Below, piece by piece: positions 7,901 through 12,501 of a DNA stretch of 12,501 bases; positions within the stretch are counted from its first letter, which is position 1, and every line of letters starts with the position of its first letter. Position numbers and translations under genes: made by a program. Source of the DNA: Thiomargarita sp. (lineage in GTDB: Bacteria > Pseudomonadota > Gammaproteobacteria > Beggiatoales > Beggiatoaceae); NCBI GenBank assembly GCA_020721025.1, contig DYNO01000080.1, forward strand, positions 1 through 12,501. The letters are read 5' to 3'. Under the pieces are notes generated by a model. That model was not told the origin of the DNA and made no database searches. It was given only the letters and a program-made list of their open reading frames with translations.

Positions 7901-8647
7901 GTGGTGACAGAGATTTTGAATTTTCCGGGGGGAGTAAAAACGGGGATATTTATTCATAAGCTATTGGAATTGATTGATTTTACGCAAACAAATAGCGAAA
8001 TTATCACCACGATGATTACTGAACAATTGGTTAAACATGGATTTCAGGAAACGTGGACAGAAACATTTCAGCAATTGTATCGAAATATTGTTGATACGCC
8101 TTTGCAAAATCAGAGTGAATTGAGTTTGTCACAGATTAAACGAGATAAACGATTGAATGAGTTGGAATTTTTCTTTCCATTGTCTGAAATTGACACAACT
8201 GGATTGCAGCAGATTTTTGCTCATCATGCCGATCACAATCCGTTATTAAACAAGCTCTCCGGATTGAATTTTGCGCGTTTGAATGGATTCATGAAAGGAT
8301 TCATTGATATGGTGTTCGAGTATCAAGGCAAGTTTTATCTGGTAGATTATAAGTCAAATTGGTTGGGCGGGCAGCAAGTGGCTTATCGACAAGAGAATTT
8401 GCAAGCTGCGATGGTGCGAGAACAATACATTTTGCAATATCACATTTATACGGTTGCGTTGCATCATTATTTGCAATTACGCTTGCCTAACTATCGGTAT
8501 GAACAGCATTTTGGCGGCGTTTTTTATTTATTTGTGCGTGGAATGCAACCAACGTGGGGGGCAACGTATGGCGTATATCATGATGTCCCCCATCCTGAAT
8601 TAGTTCAAGATTTATCCAATTATTTGCTCAACATGAAAAATATTTAG
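4991..8647 (+). CDS. recB: RecB, helicase-nuclease subunit of exodeoxyribonuclease V
   Basis: RecB is the 3'-5' helicase and sole nuclease of RecBCD, which resects double-strand breaks and loads RecA. The 1218 residues are close to E. coli RecB (1180). Helicase motifs, in order: Walker A EASAGTGKT (21-29), TFTEAATGELRERV (54-67), motif II IDEFQDTD (392-399), LIGDPKQAIYSFRGAD (419-434), LDINYRSEQPLV (453-464), VTVHKSKGLEYPIVF (753-767) and LLYVALTRAK (824-833). The C-terminal nuclease keeps His989, Asp1106 (GFID), Asp1119 and Lys1121 (VDYKSNWLG), plus QYHIY (1149-1153). It therefore looks fully active, and the nuclease domain separates it from UvrD or Rep. The ATG has no clear ribosome site, but MKQIQTFDLINVPLEG is a typical RecB start. 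recC and recD are not adjacent, unlike the common recC-recB-recD arrangement. The next gene is convergent, 106 bases away, with no obvious terminator. Confidence 0.96.
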   Translation: MKQIQTFDLINVPLEGVHLIEASAGTGKTYTIANLVVRLIIEKNLLINKILIVTFTEAATGELRERVRSRLQETLDALTNATTDDIILTNLLKKVEHPRQIETRLKNALRSFDEAAIYTIHSFCSHTLKDHAFESGMLFKHELLQDQMPLLLETVQDFWRHYLYPTSPLFIRYLKEAATKFTQPKELIDIIGKGRYIGQPPSLLHIIPELITVSENIALEQIVTNEIAQAHQLWRQDGKNLQNLLFALIERGGVLHKSVYKKPRIESLCQQMDALIAMQSLTLPKEIELFSTDKLCSTKAAKQSLELQQPFFSFIQNILNKKNELDNSYAQFLLSLKRQLFRYVEQQLTHKKQQRNLQSFDDLILNVYHALQKPNQQRLMHAMRQKYQVALIDEFQDTDPVQYHIFNRVFHHPDSTLFLIGDPKQAIYSFRGADIFAYLQANENIGQDCHHTLDINYRSEQPLVMAVNTVFQQATTRPFLIEEIQFHPVTPQKDKSNSTLLLKGQPQPPLKIWFISQAQLLASKIDQKEWDSHYIPRGIGHEIAELLNLAKKGQVILEDRKLTAGDIAVLVRTNAQAHFIEKQLIKLNIPSVLYSRESLFVTREIVEIERILHAIANPTVESWVKAALATDMLGLSAQELYAMSEHETQWQTRLTWFQRYHFIWQNSGFIPMFRELLVKEKISSRLLNYPNGERRLTNVLHAGELLHRVAVEQKLGMNALCYWLAKQREIAQETQDEERMLRLESDEMRVKIVTVHKSKGLEYPIVFCPFLWSGWLNVNSRNQEKKPLLFHDEHKQFILDLDPEHSKKYKQFALNEEKSENLRLLYVALTRAKYRCYVVWGQFEKPVELPAKPEKFEKLVNSPLSYTLHPKRDFSQPIEDESLLDDLRHLVAASKDEISQQYTIEVATEFPIEINKYQRFSESVTRLQARHFTGSLYKAWQVTSFSGLVAAQDTERPDYDETIQPVATESVVTEILNFPGGVKTGIFIHKLLELIDFTQTNSEIITTMITEQLVKHGFQETWTETFQQLYRNIVDTPLQNQSELSLSQIKRDKRLNELEFFFPLSEIDTTGLQQIFAHHADHNPLLNKLSGLNFARLNGFMKGFIDMVFEYQGKFYLVDYKSNWLGGQQVAYRQENLQAAMVREQYILQYHIYTVALHHYLQLRLPNYRYEQHFGGVFYLFVRGMQPTWGATYGVYHDVPHPELVQDLSNYLLNMKNI

Positions 8648-8753
8648 AGAGTAATGAATGAGTTGCTCGTTACATCAACGAATTTGGAAAATCGTAACCC
8701 ATTGAGGAACATCACGCTGCTATTTTCTGCGATTGAATGAGTAACATAACAGA

Positions 8754-9521
8754 TCAGGACTTTTTGATAATAGGCGATTGATTGAAATAGTCCTTTAACT
8801 TTGACATGATGGAGTTACCACTTTGTTTAGTCAACAGTTCTGACTGTTCTTCTTGATCCAACTCTGGTGGTAGCTTCAGATTCCTCAACGCTTTCATCAT
8901 TTCTAGTAACTGATCTGCATCCATAGTTCTTAGGTTTGGGAAGTACTGATCCAACTCTAAGTTGATGTTGATAGAGAGATATATCCCTTTCCGTAATTCA
9001 AATGATTTTTCTAGTACTACTGCATCTTGATACAACTGTCTCACTTTTGATTTTTCTAATACTACTGCATCTTGATACAACTGTTTCACTTTCTGAGTTT
9101 TGGCATACTTGATTGCATTCTTGATATCGGCTTCGTTGGGCAATGGACGACTTAAAAAACGTTGGCGTACAAACTGATACGCTTCCTCATTTTCTTCAAA
9201 CGTTTCCTCCACATCACGAATGCAGTTAATCCGTAATTCCTCATCCAATGTTACATCCAATCCGTCGAGAAAAAATTCAAGCGCGCTGTATTTTTCGTAC
9301 CACTCCCATAATTTCTCAGACAATTGTTCTGGCGGGAGGACGTAGGACAAATAAATCGGCGCGTCCATGCAGGCATCGTACAAGACGTTCATTTCTTGGG
9401 CGCGACACGGCGTAGGTGTCTCATCTCTCACGGACACCTTGAAATATTGGTCATTTTGATGATAAAACGCCTGACCCACTTCACCAAATAACCAAGTTTC
9501 TGCACTCAGTACGTTGTCCAT
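8754..9521 (-). CDS. Hypothetical protein (255 aa) with internal tandem duplication
   Basis: I do not recognise a family. The protein is acidic, cytoplasmic by appearance (no signal peptide or membrane segment), and mostly helix-forming. A charged central region (about 97-135) leads into two copies of a 15-residue unit, KV(K/R)QLYQDAVVLEKS (144-158 and 159-173). Two aromatic-rich segments stand out: ETWLFGEVGQAFYHQNDQYF (8-27) and LWEWYEKYSALEFFLDGLD (71-89). The ATG overlaps the end of the upstream gene by 16 bases in another frame. It has only a weak ribosome site (GGGC), so translation is probably coupled to that gene. The two form an operon and probably act together. An immunity or chaperone-like partner role is possible but unsupported. 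No terminator is seen after the stop. Confidence 0.75.
   Translation of the reverse strand: MDNVLSAETWLFGEVGQAFYHQNDQYFKVSVRDETPTPCRAQEMNVLYDACMDAPIYLSYVLPPEQLSEKLWEWYEKYSALEFFLDGLDVTLDEELRINCIRDVEETFEENEEAYQFVRQRFLSRPLPNEADIKNAIKYAKTQKVKQLYQDAVVLEKSKVRQLYQDAVVLEKSFELRKGIYLSININLELDQYFPNLRTMDADQLLEMMKALRNLKLPPELDQEEQSELLTKQSGNSIMSKLKDYFNQSPIIKKS
9004..9093 (-). repeat. 45-bp in-frame tandem duplication
   Basis: Two directly adjacent 45-bp copies (9004-9048 and 9049-9093) differ at three positions only (9014/9059, 9040/9085, 9048/9093). Because 45 is a multiple of three, the frame is kept and 15 residues are repeated, with a single Lys-to-Arg change. The low divergence suggests a recent duplication. 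Confidence 0.92.
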
Positions 9522-10294
9522 TTTTTGCCCAATTTACTGATCATTTTTGATACTCGAAGCACATCTTTTTTAGCCAATTTCGCCTGTCGCTGCGGATCAA
9601 CTTTGCCAAAAGTGAGTTTTTTTGGAGCGCGCACTTCCACAATGTCATCACGAATAATTTGTTTAGAAATATGCACTTCAATAAAATCATCTTCCATTTT
9701 GTCGCTGGCGGAATGCGTCAATATATCTGGAAAATCGCATGGTTGAGTTGATTCTGTGATGCGTTCGCCCAATTTCGCCACCGCCAGTTTACCGCGATTT
9801 TGCCATGTTGCGCGATAGCCGGGGGGAATGCAAGGCTCTTGTTTGGGAAGATATGGATGCTTTTTCAAAAAGATAAAGGGATTCTCTTCAAACAAACTTG
9901 CATATTCTTGCAACGCCGCCCCATCCAACACGATACAAAATTCCCCGTAACTACGCAATCCCGACGGACGCGAACACAATGCCCCGTAACGAATACTTTT
10001 CCCACGTTCCTCACCAAACAGGCACACATCCGTGATTTCGCGATCTCGATCAAATTTTTTTATGCCTTCACTGTACAATTCGTAATAATTCTTATAAAAC
10101 TCATGTTGTGCGACAATACGATTGACTGTCTCAAACGCCAAATTGATAGTGATGCACGCCATTTCTTCAACATGTCTTTGAAAATCTAAGATAATCTGCC
10201 ACAACTGGGCACAAATTTTTTCAACGTGTTCATAACGTTCATGCAACGCGTTGATTTCTTCAGGTGCCGCAGCAGCCACAACATTTGGGGTCAT
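9506..10294 (-). CDS. Hypothetical protein (262 aa), first gene of an unknown two-gene unit
   Basis: I do not recognise the family. Three regions can be seen: a helical N-terminal part (about 12-80), a compact central part (about 83-178) with GKSIRYGALCSRPSGLRSYG, EFCIVLDGAAL, FIFLKKHPYLP and PPGYRATWQNRGKLAVAKL, and a charged tail. The tail contains two similar strands, DDFIEVHIS (202-210) and DDIVEVRAP (216-224), and ends in a lysine/arginine-rich segment (225-258). There is no signal peptide or membrane segment. The ATG is well supported: AGAGGA lies six bases upstream. It starts 93 bases after the gspD stop and overlaps the 255-aa gene by 16 bases. The central SYGEFCIVLD stretch loosely recalls folds seen in some ADP-ribosyltransferase-like toxins, but I see no catalytic triad, so this is only an idea to test. 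Confidence 0.75.
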   Translation of the reverse strand: MTPNVVAAAAPEEINALHERYEHVEKICAQLWQIILDFQRHVEEMACITINLAFETVNRIVAQHEFYKNYYELYSEGIKKFDRDREITDVCLFGEERGKSIRYGALCSRPSGLRSYGEFCIVLDGAALQEYASLFEENPFIFLKKHPYLPKQEPCIPPGYRATWQNRGKLAVAKLGERITESTQPCDFPDILTHSASDKMEDDFIEVHISKQIIRDDIVEVRAPKKLTFGKVDPQRQAKLAKKDVLRVSKMISKLGKKWTTY

Positions 10295-10300
10295 GACACT

Positions 10301-10344
10301 TCCTCTAAGCGAATGATTTTATCCCAATTCTTTAGAAAAATCAG
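10301..10344 (-). promoter_or_regulatory. Ribosome site and possible promoter of the hypothetical gene pair
   Basis: On the minus strand AGAGGA (10306-10301) is a strong Shine-Dalgarno site, six bases before the ATG at 10294. Upstream, TAAAAT (10321-10316) lies 17 bases from CTGATT (10344-10339), a fair -10 with a poor -35. No terminator hairpin lies between gspD and this point, so the pair could also be read through from gspD. Confidence 0.42.
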
Positions 10345-10387
10345 CATCTATCTATTGTGCAGTCAATCACGCATCATCGACAAATTT

Positions 10388-12501
10388 TCATTTCTGCTTC
10401 GATTGTTTCGGTGACACTGGCGTAATTGGACGAGGCACCAATGGTGTGGGTTTCTTCGGCAAAACATGATCTAACAAAGTATCATACGTTTTGGGATCCG
10501 CTTGTTCTTCGTTGAATAATCTCGCAATTTCACGCTGGCGGTTTCTAAAATTTTGTACTAATGCGGTGTCATCTGCTTTAGAACCTACAATCGTTGGTAC
10601 GATAATCAATACCAATTCGGTGCGAGTTTTCTGTTTATCGGTCGAAGAAAATAAGGTGTCACCCACCACAGGAATATCTTGTAATCCAGTAATTCCTTGT
10701 TTATCATTAGAATTTCGAGTCTCAATCAAGCCACCAATCACAATCGCCGTTTTATCGCGCACCACCACCGAAGTTTCAATGCGTCGCGTGGTGAAAGATT
10801 GTAGATTTTCTGTCGTTCGCGTCGGACCGGGTTGTGCAACTTCTTGTTCAATCTTCATATTAATCACGCCATCGTCATTGATATGTGGAGTGACTTTGAG
10901 AATAACCCCAGTTTTCTTATACTGCACGTTGCGCGACGTTTGGTAATTATTGACCGAGGACACATCAATTCCACTCAAAAACGGTTCTTCTGCACCGACG
11001 TTAATCGAAGCCTCTTCATTGTTGCGTACTAGAATCGACGGACGCGATAACACGTTGACATCATTGGTCGAAGAAATCAAATTCAACAGCGCGGTCAAGC
11101 CACTGCTAACGTAATTCGCTACGAATCCAGTGATTGTCGCATTGCCAGTATTGGTCGTCGTCGTAGTCCCCCCAGTCGTCGTGGTTGCGGTACTTTGGGG
11201 AATAATCGAACCGCTGGGAACATTGAAATTGGTGCCCACATAGCCATGATTATTATCAAGCAACACTTGCCAATCAATCCCAAATTTCGTCGCATCAGTC
11301 AATTGCACTTCGGCGATCACCACGTTGACCATCACTTCTTTTGGCACTTGATCGAGCAGATAAATCGTGTCTAACAGTTGCCGATAATCGCGCGGGGTGG
11401 CACGAATCACCAAACTATTCGTCGGTTCATCTGCCACAATTCCTACTTTAATGTCTGCGGAAGTTCCCCCCGTTCCAATAGTACGATTAGTATCATTGGT
11501 ATTGGGCGTGGGCGGCATCACTTGATTAGGTAAAATTGGCGGTTTGGGTTGCAGTGGCGTGGGATCATCAGGGCGTTTATCGTCCTTTTTTTCCTCAGAT
11601 TTAAACACACTGGTCAAAGTCGCTGCGATATCTTTGGATTTTAAATTTCGCACCCGATAGATAAACACTTGTTCCTTGCCTTCATCGCTGCGTTCATCCA
11701 GAATATCCACCCACATGCTGACTTCATCAAAACTCCCGCCCGGCGGCGCAACCACGAGAATAGCATTGGTTCTTTCTAAGCCAATCACACTGTATGCAGA
11801 GGGAGAAGTGGTGCCGGAGAGAGCCTGTAGAATTTTTTCTAATTCCTGTTGCACTTCTGTCGCCTTGGCATTTTTCAACCGAAACAAGCGGATACCGCGA
11901 TGTGTGAACGGATCGGCATCAAATACTGCAAGCAATTGATTCACCCGTTGTAACCGTTGGGGCGAGGCAATCACTCCGATAACATTGACGTTGGGCAAAC
12001 TGATGACCCGTCCAGTCGGTTGCAATAATGGCGTAAGGATTTGCAGCGCGGAATCGGCGGAAATGTAACGTAAGGGCACAATTTGCAACACTTCGGGCGC
12101 GTCACTGCCTTCTAAACCCGCAACTGAACCGACCGTATTTGGCAACAATGAGGGGCCCGTTTTCTTAAAATGATAAACATCCCCTTTTTTTTCTATTGAC
12201 ACACCGGCATCGACTAACAGTAATTGCAACAGGGGCCATAAATCTCTCTTGGTCAGTTTTTTCTCAGACGGGGTGCGAATGGTGACTTTATCGGCAATCG
12301 TGGGATCAACAACCATCGTTAAGCCCAACGTATCGCCCACAAGATCAATAATCTGGCGCAAATCGGTTTGTTCAAAATTTAATTCAATGGGTTGATTATC
12401 TGAAATTGCTTTTAAATCGCCCGGCGACCTCGGCGTGAGAGTCGGCACATCGACCAATTTTCCGACATGACTTGGGTCTTTGGGGAGCTCGCCCTTGGTC
12501 T
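10388..12501 (-). CDS. gspD: Type II secretion outer-membrane secretin GspD (5' end outside window)
   Basis: GspD forms the outer-membrane channel through which folded proteins leave the periplasm. The frame stays open to the window edge (703 complete codons seen), so the start and signal peptide lie outside. A TTG at 12457 is not the true start. Counting the residue at 12457 as 1: N0 (about 22-98, IELNFEQTDLRQIIDLV), N1 (122-182), N2 (187-256), N3 (263-372), secretin core (376-625) and a tail to 689. N3 is split by a proline-rich, charged insert (about 287-333). The core shows VNVVIAEVQ, DVNVLSRPSILVRNNEEA and the secretin signature KTAIVIGGL followed by GLQDIPVVGDTLF. A threonine-rich tract lies at 423-437. 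The N0-N3 layout, with no AMIN domain in the visible part, favours GspD over PilQ. Other gsp genes are not in view, though they could lie upstream beyond the edge. Confidence 0.93.
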   Translation of the reverse strand, partial: TKGELPKDPSHVGKLVDVPTLTPRSPGDLKAISDNQPIELNFEQTDLRQIIDLVGDTLGLTMVVDPTIADKVTIRTPSEKKLTKRDLWPLLQLLLVDAGVSIEKKGDVYHFKKTGPSLLPNTVGSVAGLEGSDAPEVLQIVPLRYISADSALQILTPLLQPTGRVISLPNVNVIGVIASPQRLQRVNQLLAVFDADPFTHRGIRLFRLKNAKATEVQQELEKILQALSGTTSPSAYSVIGLERTNAILVVAPPGGSFDEVSMWVDILDERSDEGKEQVFIYRVRNLKSKDIAATLTSVFKSEEKKDDKRPDDPTPLQPKPPILPNQVMPPTPNTNDTNRTIGTGGTSADIKVGIVADEPTNSLVIRATPRDYRQLLDTIYLLDQVPKEVMVNVVIAEVQLTDATKFGIDWQVLLDNNHGYVGTNFNVPSGSIIPQSTATTTTGGTTTTTNTGNATITGFVANYVSSGLTALLNLISSTNDVNVLSRPSILVRNNEEASINVGAEEPFLSGIDVSSVNNYQTSRNVQYKKTGVILKVTPHINDDGVINMKIEQEVAQPGPTRTTENLQSFTTRRIETSVVVRDKTAIVIGGLIETRNSNDKQGITGLQDIPVVGDTLFSSTDKQKTRTELVLIIVPTIVGSKADDTALVQNFRNRQREIARLFNEEQADPKTYDTLLDHVLPKKPTPLVPRPITPVSPKQSKQK

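Noticed and set aside
8648..8753. Bidirectional terminator between recB and the convergent gene
   Set aside because: Only a 5-bp GTTAC/GTAAC pairing with no T-run was seen, which is too weak to call.
9800..10189. 129-codon plus-strand frame opposite the 262-aa gene
   Set aside because: Since the minus-strand gene is unknown, the opposite frame was considered. The minus-strand frame is longer, has a strong ribosome site at the right distance and overlaps its neighbour as in an operon, so the plus frame is taken as a shadow.
10491..10946. 151-codon plus-strand frame opposite gspD
   Set aside because: It is antisense to the secretin signature and core, which are unmistakable.
12455..12457. TTG as start of gspD
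   Set aside because: The frame continues open upstream to the window edge and the secretin signal peptide is not yet reached, so the gene is partial.
1..12501. CRISPR array, tRNA or rRNA gene
   Set aside because: No regularly spaced direct repeats, cloverleaf sequence or rRNA signature was found by reading both strands. The only direct tandem repeat is the coding 45-bp one.

Overview
The window looks like chromosomal DNA of an AT-rich gammaproteobacterium. The evidence is a RecB of full E. coli-like length and motif set, a GspD secretin with N0 to N3 domains, a zinc-binding L31, and a CHASE2 adenylate cyclase paired with a hybrid kinase of the HDLRQP type. A sulfur-oxidising Thiotrichales/Beggiatoaceae-type relative is my guess. 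That guess rests on gene style only and was not checked by any search.

Left part (1-942): a decayed 3' end of an IS200/IS605-type tnpB gene runs to 215. It is followed by about 150 bases of folded, non-coding sequence that resembles the right end (omega-RNA region) of such elements. A consensus sigma70 promoter (450-478) then drives rpmE (613-819), which is closed by an intrinsic terminator (839-874). The roughly 128-nt rpmE leader holds a strong inverted repeat.

Middle left (943-4534, minus strand): a two-gene signalling operon. The upstream gene encodes a membrane CHASE2 class III adenylate cyclase. Ten bases after it comes a soluble PAS-HisKA-HATPase-REC hybrid histidine kinase. The two probably join an extracytoplasmic input to cAMP and to phosphotransfer, but no output regulator or Hpt protein is in view.

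Middle right (4535-8647): a 456-bp AT-rich divergent intergenic region leads into recB on the plus strand. All helicase and nuclease motifs are intact. Neither recC nor recD is next to it.

Right part (8754-12501, minus strand): a type II secretion secretin gene (gspD), cut by the window edge at its 5' end. Ninety-seven bases beyond its stop codon begins a pair of overlapping genes of unknown function (262 and 255 aa). The second carries an almost exact in-frame 45-bp tandem duplication. This pair is the least explained part of the window.

No CRISPR array, tRNA, rRNA, intact transposon or prophage is seen. Nothing here is proven to be a new system. The best candidates for novelty are the unknown gene pair and the tnpB/omega-RNA-like relic.
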